NCBI GenBank assembly: GCA_965242735.1
Contig: OZ251497.1
Span: 930,001 to 994,000 of the forward strand
Reading direction: 5' to 3'
DNA from: G958295645 sp965242735
GTDB taxonomy: Bacteria > Gemmatimonadota > Gemmatimonadetes > Longimicrobiales > Gaopeijiaceae
Length of the DNA: 64,000 nucleotides
In this document: in pieces, positions 1-8,692 of the stretch
Numbering within the stretch: the stretch's first letter is position 1
Layout of the letters: every line of letters starts with the position of its first letter
Notes under the pieces: generated by a model
Database searches by the model: none
What the model was told of the DNA's origin: nothing
Seen by the model: the letters and a program-made list of their open reading frames with translations, nothing else
Position numbers and translations under genes: made by a program

Positions 1-986
1 CCGAGGGCCCGGGCGGCCTGCCGCTGGGCGTGCAGGGCAAGGCCGTCTGCCTGCTGTCGGGCGGCTTCGATTCGGCGGCCGCCGCGTGGCTGATGCTCAA
101 GCGCGGCGTCGCGTTGGACTACGTGTTCTGCAATCTCGCCGGACCGGCGTTCGAGCGATCCGTGATCCGCGTCGCCAAGGTGCTGGCGGATCGCTGGAGC
201 TACGGTGCCCGCCCCAAGATCCACGTGCTGCCGTTCGGCGAGGCGGTCGACGCGCTCCGGGCGGGAGCGGCGCCCCGCTACTGGCAGGTCGTGCTCAAGC
301 GCATGATGTACCGCGCCGCCGCGCAGGTGGCCGACGAAACGGGGGCGGGCGCCATCGTGACGGGCGAGTCCTTGGGCCAAGTCTCGTCGCAGACGCTGGC
401 CAACCTGCGAGCGATCGACCAAGCGGCCGCGTTGCCCGTGCTGCGTCCCCTGATCGGCTACGACAAGCAGGAGATCATCGCGCTGGCGACCCGCATCGGC
501 ACGGCCGCCCTGTCGGCCCGAATCAAGGAATACTGCGCGCTCCTGGAGGGCAAGCCGGTCACCGCCGCCAAGGCCGTCGCCGTGGACCGCGAGGAGAGCG
601 GCGTGCGGCAGGCGCCCGTCGCCGACGCCGTCGCCGCCCGCGCCGTCATGGACCTGCGGTCGCTCCGCCCTGCCGACCTGGGCCGCGACTACGTGGTGGT
701 GAGCGACCCGCCTTCCGACGCCGTGTGGATCGATTGTCGCCTGCCGCATCAGGACGACGGCTGGCGCCGCCCGGGATCGCGCCGCGCCGCCCCGTCCGAA
801 TTCGCGGCCTTGGCCGCCGATCTGGACAAGGAGCGCGCCTACGTCCTCTTCTGCGACCAGGGCGTTCACTCCACCATGCTGGCCAACGCCCTGCAGATCG
901 CCGGCTACGACGCCTACGCGTTGGAGGGCGGCACCCGGGCCGCGCGCCGATCGGCGTCCGCCAAAGACGCGTCACCCAAGGAATAG
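1..986 (+). CDS. thiI: tRNA 4-thiouridine synthase ThiI, 5'-truncated by window edge
   Basis: This is the C-terminal two thirds of a ThiI-type sulfurtransferase, which makes 4-thiouridine in tRNA and can supply sulfur for thiamine thiazole synthesis. The reading frame is already open at base 3 and encodes the GGLPLG hinge that precedes the PP-loop domain in this family, so the GTG at 30 is not the start; the ferredoxin-like and THUMP domains lie upstream of the window. The ATP pyrophosphatase PP-loop SGGFDS is at about 57-74. The EYCALL cysteine (codon at 534) matches the conserved Cys that pairs with the rhodanese cysteine. A C-terminal rhodanese domain is present with its active-site loop FCDQGVHST (Cys codon at 852), as in E. 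coli ThiI and unlike the short forms. The stop is TAG at 984-986. Downstream lies a duplicated spacer, then a convergent nuclease gene. Confidence 0.9.
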   Translation, partial: EGPGGLPLGVQGKAVCLLSGGFDSAAAAWLMLKRGVALDYVFCNLAGPAFERSVIRVAKVLADRWSYGARPKIHVLPFGEAVDALRAGAAPRYWQVVLKRMMYRAAAQVADETGAGAIVTGESLGQVSSQTLANLRAIDQAAALPVLRPLIGYDKQEIIALATRIGTAALSARIKEYCALLEGKPVTAAKAVAVDREESGVRQAPVADAVAARAVMDLRSLRPADLGRDYVVVSDPPSDAVWIDCRLPHQDDGWRRPGSRRAAPSEFAALAADLDKERAYVLFCDQGVHSTMLANALQIAGYDAYALEGGTRAARRSASAKDASPKE

Positions 987-1196
987 CGCGACCCCCGCCT
1001 TGGCCAGCCAAGGCCGCTTCGTTCCGCATCGACGTGTTGCAGGCCGGACGCGCGATCAGTTGGGGGCGGCGATCCGATGCGAATGGCCTCCTGCGGTCGT
1101 GCCGACCCAAGAATCGTCGGCCCCTGGCGCGACCCTGCTTTGGGCGGCCAGGGCCGTTCCGCCTCGCGTCGCGCTGCGGGGCCGACGCGATCAGTT
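986..1196. repeat. Imperfect direct repeat between thiI and the Rpn gene
   Basis: Two related units, about 986-1061 and 1127-1196, both start GCGCGACCC, share a GGCCAGCCAAGGCCG / GGCCAGGGCCG core and end CGCGATCAGTT / GCGATCAGTT. The second copy runs into the 3' end of the Rpn gene, whose stop codon is the TCA of GATCAGTT on the complementary strand. No gene is seen in the spacer. Confidence 0.6.
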
Positions 1197-2240
1197 CGCG
1201 GCGTCGCCGCGCAGCACGCGGGCCAGCAGCTCGTCGCCGGTGTCGGAATCCACAATCGCGTCTGCGATCTGCTCTGCGGCTTCCGGCCCGGCCGACGCCA
1301 GCGCCCGGCGCAACTCGTCCGCGGTCTCCGTCCCGAATTTCCGGGCGGCGAAGCGCACAGCAAGCTGCTCGCGGCCCCGGGTCTCGCCCTGAACCACTCC
1401 TTGTGCGAGCCCCTCCTCGCGGCCTTCTTGGCGACCTTCGTGGCGGGCCTGTTCGAACTCTTCGGCGATTTGCCAGGTCATGTGCGCTCCTCTCTTGGGA
1501 TGCTTGACTTGTTGGACGACGTCGCGGACGACGTCCAGTCGCGCGCCGGCGGCAAGCAGGGCCTCTTCCACCACTACGGCAAAGCCCTCCCGCACGCTGG
1601 CGTGCTCGGGGCCGCTGCAGCGTTCCGCCAACGCGTCGACCAGCGCTGGCAGGGTGCGCCAGTCGCGCAGGAGTTCGACCAGCCATCGCAGGACGGAGCC
1701 GCCGGAGGGCAAGTCTCGCTCATCCGCCGCGCGCGCGTCAAGGACGCCGTATTGGTGGCGCGTCTGGAGCTGGGCGAGCGTGCGCGATCCGGGCGGCGCC
1801 AGCTGATCCGTCGCGGTGGGAGCGTCCCACGGCTTGCTGCCGACGTAGAGGACGGCCGACAGCACCACCGGCACGGTGCCGTCGGCGCGGTTCTCGTTGT
1901 TGCTGAGGAACTTGTAGAGGTGACCCACGTACTCGAAGCTCCGCAACAGCATGTTGGGATCGACGGCGGATTGGAACTCGACGTGGAAGACGACCGAATG
2001 GGCGCTGTCGCGGAGTCGCACGCGCCAAGCGGCGTCGGAGCGGCGGGCTTGGCCGCCCACCAGGCCGATGTGTTCGGTGGGGACGTCCTCGACGTCCGAA
2101 AGGTCGAGTTCGTCGGCCCATCCCCGAGCCATGAAGTCCTGGACGAGAGACCGGACTGCGGCCTTGCCCGAAAAGAACGCCTTGAGCACTTCGTCGTGCA
2201 TGCGGCGCGGCCTCTTCGGGCGCTCGGCGGGCTTGGCCAC
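1191..2240 (-). CDS. Rpn-family recombination-promoting nuclease / transposase-like protein
   Basis: The 349-residue product resembles the Rpn/YhgA-like family (PD-(D/E)XK nucleases linked to recA-independent recombination; often annotated as putative transposase). The visible core is VVFHVEFQSAVDP, the ExQ variant of the nuclease motif, preceded by RLRDS. A leucine-rich helical middle follows, then a C-terminal Glu/Gly-rich tract (REEGLAQGVVQGETRGRE) typical of the family, and a short domain ending in DSDTGDELLARVLRG. The chosen start is GTG at 2240, preceded by AAAGGACAAG; the ATG at 2201 (MHDEVL) is an alternative. The gene is a single unit, convergent with thiI. A second family member lies at 29003-30001; both share an upstream block and a 3'-end duplication. 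Its role in the cell is unknown: it may be selfish or a genome-plasticity gene. Confidence 0.8.
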   Translation of the reverse strand: MAKPAERPKRPRRMHDEVLKAFFSGKAAVRSLVQDFMARGWADELDLSDVEDVPTEHIGLVGGQARRSDAAWRVRLRDSAHSVVFHVEFQSAVDPNMLLRSFEYVGHLYKFLSNNENRADGTVPVVLSAVLYVGSKPWDAPTATDQLAPPGSRTLAQLQTRHQYGVLDARAADERDLPSGGSVLRWLVELLRDWRTLPALVDALAERCSGPEHASVREGFAVVVEEALLAAGARLDVVRDVVQQVKHPKRGAHMTWQIAEEFEQARHEGRQEGREEGLAQGVVQGETRGREQLAVRFAARKFGTETADELRRALASAGPEAAEQIADAIVDSDTGDELLARVLRGDAAN

Positions 2241-2543
2241 GGGACTTGTCCTTTCCGGTGCACCGAGGTTCGGCCTGGGGACGCGGCGGGCGTCCCGGCC
2301 GACGAAGAGAAAGATGTGCCGGCCCGCGGGACCCGAACATGGCTGAATGGGACCACTTCTTGTTCGCCGAGCCGCTGACCCGAGCCGCGTCTTCGACCGT
2401 CCCTCGCGACGGTCGCGGCCCGACCCTGTTCCCGATGCGGGCTTGACCAGCCACGCCAACGGCGGCAACTCCGGCGGGACACCTACATGCCGACCGGGCG
2501 ACCGTTGCGGGCCAGTGCAACCGGGCGCGGAACCGGCTACCGG
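2241..2543. other. Intergenic region holding an Rpn-associated conserved block
   Basis: No credible gene lies in these 303 bases. Positions 2338-2362 (CATGGCTGAATGGGACCACT onward) match 30037-30061 upstream of the second Rpn gene at 22 of 25 bases. Upstream of this Rpn gene the block lies about 100 bases before the start codon; in the other it is about 36 bases before. It may be a vestigial coding end or a shared promoter element. Confidence 0.5.
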
Positions 2544-5500
2544 CTACCCGTTCCTCGCTGCTTGCGCCCAAGGACCGTCGCCCGCCGTGCGCCCGGCAAG
2601 CAGCGTCGCCACGTGGTGCGCCGTCCTTCCCGTCAGGTCGCGAATCTGCGACCGGCAGCTGAAGCCGTTGGCCACGATGACGTCGTGTGCAGCGGCAGCC
2701 CGCACGGCGGGAAGGAGGTCCAGTTCGCCCATGGAACGGGAAATGGGGGCGTGCTCGGCCTCGTAGCCGAACGAACCCGCCATGCCGCAACACGTCGACG
2801 GCGTCGCGACGGCTTGCAGGCCGGCGAACCTCTCGACGACGCGCAAGGTTGCCCCTGCGGTCCCTGCGGCTTTCTGATGGCAGTGGCCGTGCACGCGGGC
2901 CACGCCGCCGCCTCGGCGACCGGACGCGAAACGGACGAGCGGCCGACGCTCGGCGAAGGAGTCGCTGGCGGCCAAGTGTTCGTCGAAGAGGACGGCCCGC
3001 CCAGCGACGGCGCGAGCTTCTTCGCCGGGCAAGAGAAGAGGCGCATCCTCGCGCAACGTCAGGAGGCACGACGGCTCGAGCCCGAGGATCGGCAGACCGT
3101 TCGCGGCCAGCGGCGCCAGGACGTCGACGGTGCGAGCCAGCGTGGCGCGGGCTTGGTCGAGGAGGCCGGCGCTGATCCAGGTGCGTCCGCAACAAAGAGG
3201 CGGACCCTCTTGGCCGGCGCCCAGCGGCTCTACGCCGAGGCGGCGCAGCGCCGTGGCTCCCGCGCGCGCCACCTCCGGCTCGAAGAAGCGATGAAAGGTG
3301 TCCACGAACAGCACGGCCGCCGGGCGGTCCGGGCCGAGCGGCGCGTTCCCTGCCGTCGCAAGCTCCGCGTCTCGGAACGGCCGCGCGCTCCACTTGGGCA
3401 ACGCGCGGCCGGCGCTGATTCCAAGCAGCTGCTCGCTCGCCCGGGCCAGCCAAGGGCTCCGGTTGCGGAGGTTGAGCAGCCGACGCGCTCGCACGGCCGC
3501 CGGGGCGTACCGGGGCAAGCCGGCGAACAAGCGCTGGCGAATCTCGGCCCGCGCGCCGCCCCCGCGCCGCCGGGCCAGCCGCCGGCGGTACAGCGCCTCC
3601 GCCTTCATCCGCGCCATGTCGACGCCGACGGGGCACTCGCGCCTGCACGCCTTGCAGGCCACGCAGAGTTCCAGCGCGTCCGTGACTTCCGGGGCGCCCA
3701 GTCCTTCCGGGCCCAGCGCCCCGGACATCGCCAGACGCAATATGTTCGCGCGCCCGCGCGCGGAGTCTCGTTCCTCTCGGGTGACCCGAAAGGACGGACA
3801 CATCACGCCCGACCGCATCTTCCGGCACGCGCCGTTGTTGTTGCACCGCCCGAGCGCCGCCGCGAATCCGCCCGTGTCGGTCCAATCCATGCCACCCGAT
3901 GCGCCGCCACGTCGCGCCAAGGGCAACCGCGCGCGCTCAGGCCCCAGCCGCAGCAACGCCCCGTCGTCCATGCGGGGCGGGTCCACGATCTTGCCCGGGT
4001 TCATCAGGCCGCTCGGATCGAAGGCGCGCTTCACGTCGGCGAAGGCGCGCGCCAGCCGCGAACCCAGCATGGGCTCGATGAACTCGGAACGCAGGATGCC
4101 GTCGCCGTGCTCGCCTGAATGCGAACCTCCCAGCCGGCGCACCACCTCGTGCGTCTCCTCGGCGATGGCCCTCAAGGCCGCCAAGTCCGCCGGATCCCGC
4201 ACGTCCAGGGACGGCCGCACGTGGAGGCATCCCACGGAGGCGTGGGCGTACCACGTGCCCTGCGTGCCGTGGCGGGCGAATACGTCTTCCACCGCTTCGG
4301 CGTACTCGGCCAGCCGGGGCAGCGGAACCGCGCAGTCCTCGACGATCGAGACCGGCCGGCGCGGCCCCTTGGCGGACATGACCATGTTCATCGCCGTCCG
4401 CCGCACCTTCCACACGGCGTCCTGGGCGGCGGCGCTCCCGGCGCGCGAAAAAGTGCAGCGGTCCCGCCCCGCGCCGGCCGCTTCCTCCAGCGCGTCCAGC
4501 TTGCCGCGCAGCGGCCCGGCGTCGTCGCCGGCGAACTCCACGAGCAGCACCGCTCGCGCCCCGTCCGGCGCGAACCCCTCGACGGCGCTCCGAAGCTCCG
4601 GGTTGTCCCTGGCCAGCCGCAGGACCGCGTCGTCCACCAGCTCCACGGCGTGCGGACGCAGCTCCACCACGTGCTGAACCGCATCCAGCGCGCCGCGCAA
4701 CGAGGGGAAGCCGCAGATCCCGAGCGTCCGCCGCCGCGGCTGCCTCGCCAGCTTGAGCGTGATCCGCCGAAAGAAGGCGAGCGTGCCCTCCGAGCCCACC
4801 AGCAGCTCGGCCGTCGACGCGCCGGGTCGCAGGAGACGATGCAGGTTGTACCCCGCGACGTGACGCGGCACTCGAGGCACCCGTCGTCGCAGCTCCGGCG
4901 CCTCCCGTTGCGCGATTTCCCGAACGCTCGCCGCGATCGCCTCGCCGCCCGCCGCCCGCTCCCCAGGTCCAAACGTCGCCACCCCGCCCTGCGCCAGCGA
5001 CGCCTCGACGGCCAGCACGTTGTCCGCCGTCATCCCGTACCGGATCGAGCGCGCCCCGCCGCTGTTGTTGCCGGCCATGCCGCCGATCGTGGCCCGGCTG
5101 GCGGTGGCCACGTCCACCGGAAAGAACAGCCCCGACGGCGCCAGTCGGCGGTTGAGCGCGTCCAGCACGACCCCGGGCTCCACGACGGCCTGCCGCCGCT
5201 CCACGTCGATCTCGCAGATCCGGTGCAAATGCCGGGAGCAGTCCACGACGACGGCCCGCCCCACGGTCTGCCCGCACTGCGAGGTGCCGGCGCCCCGGGG
5301 CAGCACGGGCGCTCCTTCTTCCCTGGCCACCTCCAGCACGGCTTCGACGTCGTCCAGGGACTTGGGCAGCACGACGCCGAGCGGGAAGACTTCGTAGATG
5401 GAGGCGTCCGTGGAGCAAAGGGCGCGCGCCATCGCGTCGAAGCGGACGGGACCTTCGACGTGGCGGGCAAGGCGGCGGGCAAGGCGAGACTCGTCCACGC

Positions 5501-5555
5501 CGCCGCCGGATCCCCGCTTTCCACCGTTCGGGTGGCCGGTCCGCTTGCGCCCCAT
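2544..5555 (-). CDS. FAD-linked oxidase with Fe-S and CCG domains (GlcD/D-lactate dehydrogenase type)
   Basis: A 1003-residue fused flavin/iron-sulfur oxidoreductase, expected to oxidise a 2-hydroxy acid (D-lactate, glycolate or similar) and pass electrons to the respiratory chain. From the N-terminus: a PCMH-type FAD domain (LPRGAGTSQCGQ; GGMAGNNSGGARSIRYG), a FAD-oxidase C domain, a 4Fe-4S pair near residues 570 (NNNGACRKM) and 628 (CVACKACRRECP), then CCG modules (CCGRTW near 785, CHQK near 886, CCGMAGSFGYE near 920). The length fits the fused GlcD-GlcF-like class of about 950-1010 residues. I chose the ATG at 5555; longer forms run into arginine-rich sequence without family similarity. 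It is divergent from the TRAP transporter at 5682 and probably metabolises the acid imported by it. The exact substrate cannot be read from the sequence. Confidence 0.88.
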   Translation of the reverse strand: MGRKRTGHPNGGKRGSGGGVDESRLARRLARHVEGPVRFDAMARALCSTDASIYEVFPLGVVLPKSLDDVEAVLEVAREEGAPVLPRGAGTSQCGQTVGRAVVVDCSRHLHRICEIDVERRQAVVEPGVVLDALNRRLAPSGLFFPVDVATASRATIGGMAGNNSGGARSIRYGMTADNVLAVEASLAQGGVATFGPGERAAGGEAIAASVREIAQREAPELRRRVPRVPRHVAGYNLHRLLRPGASTAELLVGSEGTLAFFRRITLKLARQPRRRTLGICGFPSLRGALDAVQHVVELRPHAVELVDDAVLRLARDNPELRSAVEGFAPDGARAVLLVEFAGDDAGPLRGKLDALEEAAGAGRDRCTFSRAGSAAAQDAVWKVRRTAMNMVMSAKGPRRPVSIVEDCAVPLPRLAEYAEAVEDVFARHGTQGTWYAHASVGCLHVRPSLDVRDPADLAALRAIAEETHEVVRRLGGSHSGEHGDGILRSEFIEPMLGSRLARAFADVKRAFDPSGLMNPGKIVDPPRMDDGALLRLGPERARLPLARRGGASGGMDWTDTGGFAAALGRCNNNGACRKMRSGVMCPSFRVTREERDSARGRANILRLAMSGALGPEGLGAPEVTDALELCVACKACRRECPVGVDMARMKAEALYRRRLARRRGGGARAEIRQRLFAGLPRYAPAAVRARRLLNLRNRSPWLARASEQLLGISAGRALPKWSARPFRDAELATAGNAPLGPDRPAAVLFVDTFHRFFEPEVARAGATALRRLGVEPLGAGQEGPPLCCGRTWISAGLLDQARATLARTVDVLAPLAANGLPILGLEPSCLLTLREDAPLLLPGEEARAVAGRAVLFDEHLAASDSFAERRPLVRFASGRRGGGVARVHGHCHQKAAGTAGATLRVVERFAGLQAVATPSTCCGMAGSFGYEAEHAPISRSMGELDLLPAVRAAAAHDVIVANGFSCRSQIRDLTGRTAHHVATLLAGRTAGDGPWAQAARNG

Positions 5556-5681
5556 TATGTTGCGCGCCCCGACGCGGTGCGAAATCCCGACCTTCGAAGA
5601 GCCGAAAGGACGGGACGAGCGCCACGTCGAGCAAGCGCGCCGCGCCCGCCGCCGAACCCCAACCGTGGAAGAGCCGAGAGC

Positions 5682-6776
5682 ATGAGACTGGGCAGTGCGT
5701 GCATGAGGTGGACGGAAGCGTGGTCCGCGACGGCGCCTGGGGGCGGCGCGTCCGTGCGACTGGGTCGTGGATGGAAGGGATGGAAGGACGGGCGGCCGGC
5801 GGCGCTGGCGGCGGCCCTGCTGGCGCTGGCGGGGTGCGGCCAAGGCGCTCCGGCGGGTCCGGTCGAGATCAAGCTAGGCCATGTCGGGGCGCCGGGCTCC
5901 CTCTTCTCGCTCTCGGCCGAGGAGTTCGCGACCCGCGCCAACGCGCGCCTGGCGTCCGAGAACCTGGGCGAGGTGGTCGTCTACGGGTCCAGCCAGCTGG
6001 GCGGCGCCGACGTCCTGCTCCAGAAGCTGAAGCTGGGGACGGTGGACCTGGCGCTTCCGTCGTCGATCATGTCGTCGCGCATCGACGCGTTCGGTCTCTT
6101 CGAGATGCCCTACCTCGTGCGCAGCCGCGAGCACATGAAGCGGATCGAAGAGGAGATCTTCTGGCCCGAGCTGGCGCCCCTGGCCGCAGAGCAGGGGTAC
6201 CGCGTCCTTGCGGTCTGGGAGAACGGCTTCCGCCACGTCACCAACAACGTCCGCCCCGTGCACGGCCCGGAGGACCTCGACGGCCTCAAGCTGAGGACGC
6301 CGCGCGGCACGTGGCGAATCAAGCTCTTCCAGCAGTTCGGGGCCAACCCGACGCCGATGGCCCTGTCCGAGGTGTTCATCGCGCTCAAGACGGGCGTGGT
6401 GGACGGCCAGGAGAACCCGCTCTCGCAGATCCACGCGTCGCGGCTGTACGAAGCGCAGGAGTACCTCTCGCTGACGGGCCACGTCTACACGCCCGCCTAT
6501 CTGACGGCTTCCGCGGACGGGTGGTCCAAGTTGCCCGCCGCCGTGCGAACCGTGCTGGAGGAGGAGGCGAAGGCAGTGCAAGCGTTCGTCTACGAGCGGG
6601 CGGCGCGCCTGGACGCCGATCTGGCCGACGAGATCGCCGCCGCCGGGGTGGAAGTCAACACGGTGGACCGCTCTCGCTTCCTGGAGAACAGCCGCACGAT
6701 CTACGACGAATTCGGGGCGACGGTGCAGGACGGCCGCGAACTCGTCGCGCTGGCCTTGCCGCTGGCCTACCGCTAG
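5682..6776 (+). CDS. dctP: TRAP transporter solute-binding lipoprotein DctP
   Basis: Periplasmic substrate-binding subunit of a tripartite ATP-independent transporter, which captures organic acids and delivers them to DctQM. The mature domain shows typical DctP features: LGHVGAPGSLFSLSAEEFA near the start, SSQLGGADVLLQKL, then the LDGLKLRTP...KLFQQFGANPTPMALSEVF region with its conserved arginine, and VVDGQENPL. A lipobox (ALLALAGC, Cys52 from the ATG) anchors it to the membrane. The n-region is long from ATG 5682; the in-frame GTG at 5754 would give a tidier 28-residue signal peptide. The gene is four bases from dctQ in a dctP-dctQ-dctM-hydratase operon, divergent from the FAD oxidase. The ligand is probably a 2-hydroxy or other carboxylate, inferred from neighbours only. 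Confidence 0.9.
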   Translation: MRLGSACMRWTEAWSATAPGGGASVRLGRGWKGWKDGRPAALAAALLALAGCGQGAPAGPVEIKLGHVGAPGSLFSLSAEEFATRANARLASENLGEVVVYGSSQLGGADVLLQKLKLGTVDLALPSSIMSSRIDAFGLFEMPYLVRSREHMKRIEEEIFWPELAPLAAEQGYRVLAVWENGFRHVTNNVRPVHGPEDLDGLKLRTPRGTWRIKLFQQFGANPTPMALSEVFIALKTGVVDGQENPLSQIHASRLYEAQEYLSLTGHVYTPAYLTASADGWSKLPAAVRTVLEEEAKAVQAFVYERAARLDADLADEIAAAGVEVNTVDRSRFLENSRTIYDEFGATVQDGRELVALALPLAYR

Positions 6777-6780
6777 CGGC

Positions 6781-7341
6781 GTGGCGCCCAGTGGGCGGGC
6801 TGCCCGAGCGCCCACGAGCCGCCGGCGGTGGTTCGAGAAGGCGCTCGAGGGCGTTGTGGCCGCGCTGGTCTCGGCGCTCGTCCTGGTTGTCCTGCTGGGC
6901 GTCGCGTCCAGGAAGGCGGGCCAAGCGTTCGTCTGGTACGACGAGGCGGCGTCGATCCTGCTGGCCTGGCTGACCTACTACGGGGCCGCGCTGGTCGCGC
7001 TGCGGCGCGGCCACATGGGCGTGCCGACGCTGGTCGACCGCTTGCGGGGACGAACGCGCGCGGCGGTCGTGATCGGAGGAGAGGTCGCGGTCGTCGGCTT
7101 CTTCGCGGCCATGGCCTGGGCGGGATGGCAGGTGCAGCAGGCGCTGGCCGGCACGATGCTCGTCAGCATGCCCGCCGTCCCCGCCGCTCTGGCGCAGTCG
7201 GTCATTCCCATCGGCGCCGCGCTGTTCATCGTCGCCCAGCTCTGGAGCCTTCCCGCCGCGCTCTCCGGCGCTTCCGCCGGCGCCGGCGAGGTCGCGCCTC
7301 CCCAGTCAAAGAGCGCTCCCGCAGGCTCGCCGTCTCCATGA
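6781..7341 (+). CDS. dctQ: TRAP transporter small permease DctQ
   Basis: A 186-residue four-helix membrane protein, the small permease of the TRAP system, which bridges DctP and the large permease DctM. Hydrophobic segments lie near residues 25-45, 58-78, 95-120 and 135-160. The WYDEAASILLAWLTYYGA and RRGHMGVP motifs are characteristic of the family. The start is GTG at 6781, four bases after dctP. The C-terminal tail (about residues 165-186, Pro/Ser/Ala-rich) is extra and lies in the duplicated junction sequence described at 7321-7448. Its TGA overlaps an ATG at 7338. Confidence 0.88.
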   Translation: MAPSGRAARAPTSRRRWFEKALEGVVAALVSALVLVVLLGVASRKAGQAFVWYDEAASILLAWLTYYGAALVALRRGHMGVPTLVDRLRGRTRAAVVIGGEVAVVGFFAAMAWAGWQVQQALAGTMLVSMPAVPAALAQSVIPIGAALFIVAQLWSLPAALSGASAGAGEVAPPQSKSAPAGSPSP

Positions 7342-7448
7342 CCGCCGCGCTCGTCGCCCCTCCGCCGCTCCTGGCGCCGGCCGTCCATCCTGCCGCAAGC
7401 CCGCCGTCTTCATGACCGCCGCGCTCGTCGTCCTTCTCCTTCTCCTGG
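7321..7448 (+). repeat. Duplicated dctQ/dctM junction with a 25-codon micro-ORF
   Basis: Two 54-base units, 7321-7374 and 7395-7448, are imperfect direct copies offset by 74 bases. Both carry CATGACCGCCGCGCTCGTCG, i.e. the dctM start region. The first ATG (7338) overlaps the dctQ stop and opens a 25-codon frame whose TGA (7413-7415) overlaps the true dctM ATG at 7412. The offset is not a multiple of three, so the first copy cannot start dctM. The micro-ORF looks like a by-product that could couple translation of dctQ to dctM. Confidence 0.7.
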
Positions 7449-8692
7449 TGCTGGCGAACGTGCCGATCGCCGTCGCGCTGGGCCTGATGGCGACCACCGC
7501 CGTCGTGGCGTCGTCCGGCTTCGACGCGCTGCCCAACATCGCGCTGGTCATGTTCACCGGCGCCACCAAGTTCCCCCTGATCGCCATTCCGCTCTTCATT
7601 CTGGCGGGCGCGATCATGAACGCGTCGGGCATCTCGACGCGCCTGGTGGCGTTCGCCTCGGCCGTCTTCGGCTTCATCCGGGGCGGACTGGCGACGGTGA
7701 GCATCGCCGCCTCGCTGTTCTTCGCGGAGATCTCCGGCAGCGCCGTCGCCGACGTGGCCGCCTTGGGGTCCATCCTGATCCCGTCCATGAAGAAGAAGGG
7801 CTATTCGCCGGAATTCGCGGCCGCCGTCACGTCCTCCTCCGCGACGCTGGCCGTGATCATTCCGCCGTCCATTCCGCTGATCCTCTACGGCGTCATGTCG
7901 GGCGCGTCCGTCGTCGAGCTGTTCGTGGCCGGCATCCTGCCCGGCGTCCTGGGCGGGCTCCTGATGATGTTCATGGCCTACCTGTGGGCCCGCCGGGCGA
8001 AGCTGGAGGCCGACCAGGCGTTCCGGCTGGGCCGGGTCTGGGCGACGTTCAAGGAGGCGGGCTGGTCGCTCGTCCTGCCCGTGATCATCCTGGGCGGCAT
8101 CTTCAGCGGCTGGGTGACCGCGACCGAGGGCGCGGCGCTGGCGGTGGTCGCGGCGCTGGGGGTCGGGGGCGTCGCCTACAAGGGGCTGACGCGCAAGAAG
8201 CTGGCCCGCGCCGTCGTCGAGGCGGGGTCGCAGACCGCGGTCGTCATGCTGCTCGTCGCCTCCTCCGCGCTCCTGGGCGACTACCTCACGGAGGTGCGCG
8301 CGCCCCAGCGGATCGTCGAGTCGATCATGGGCGTCACCGACTCGCGCCTGGCGATCCTGGCGATGCTCAACGGCTTCCTGCTGCTCCTCGGCCTCTTCCT
8401 GCACTCGGCCGCCGCCATCGTCCTCGTCGTGCCCATCGCGATGCCGCTGGTCGAGGCGGCCGGCATCGACCCCGTCCACTTCGGCATGATCGTCGCGCTC
8501 AACCTGGGCGTGGGCCAGCAGACGCCGCCCGTGGCCTCCGTGCTCGTCACCGCCTGCTCCGTCGCCAAGACCGACATCTGGCGCACCACCCGCACCAACC
8601 TCTGGTTCGTCGGCGTCCTGCTGGCCATTCTTGCCCTGGTCACCTACGTCCCCGCGTTCTCGCTCTCGCTGGTGGAGGCGTTCTTCCGATGA
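7412..8692 (+). CDS. dctM: TRAP transporter large permease DctM
   Basis: The 426-residue catalytic permease of the TRAP system, at the usual DctM length and with about a dozen hydrophobic helices. Recognisable family segments include FPLIAIPLFILAGAIMN near the N-terminus, SAVADVAALGSILIPSMKKKGY, the SSATLAVIIPPSIPLILYG loop, and LNLGVGQQTPPVASVL near the C-terminus. It uses the sodium or proton gradient to move the DctP-bound carboxylate inward. The start ATG overlaps the micro-ORF stop and its own TGA overlaps the ATG of the enoyl-CoA hydratase gene, so the operon is translationally coupled throughout. Confidence 0.92.
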   Translation: MTAALVVLLLLLVLANVPIAVALGLMATTAVVASSGFDALPNIALVMFTGATKFPLIAIPLFILAGAIMNASGISTRLVAFASAVFGFIRGGLATVSIAASLFFAEISGSAVADVAALGSILIPSMKKKGYSPEFAAAVTSSSATLAVIIPPSIPLILYGVMSGASVVELFVAGILPGVLGGLLMMFMAYLWARRAKLEADQAFRLGRVWATFKEAGWSLVLPVIILGGIFSGWVTATEGAALAVVAALGVGGVAYKGLTRKKLARAVVEAGSQTAVVMLLVASSALLGDYLTEVRAPQRIVESIMGVTDSRLAILAMLNGFLLLLGLFLHSAAAIVLVVPIAMPLVEAAGIDPVHFGMIVALNLGVGQQTPPVASVLVTACSVAKTDIWRTTRTNLWFVGVLLAILALVTYVPAFSLSLVEAFFR

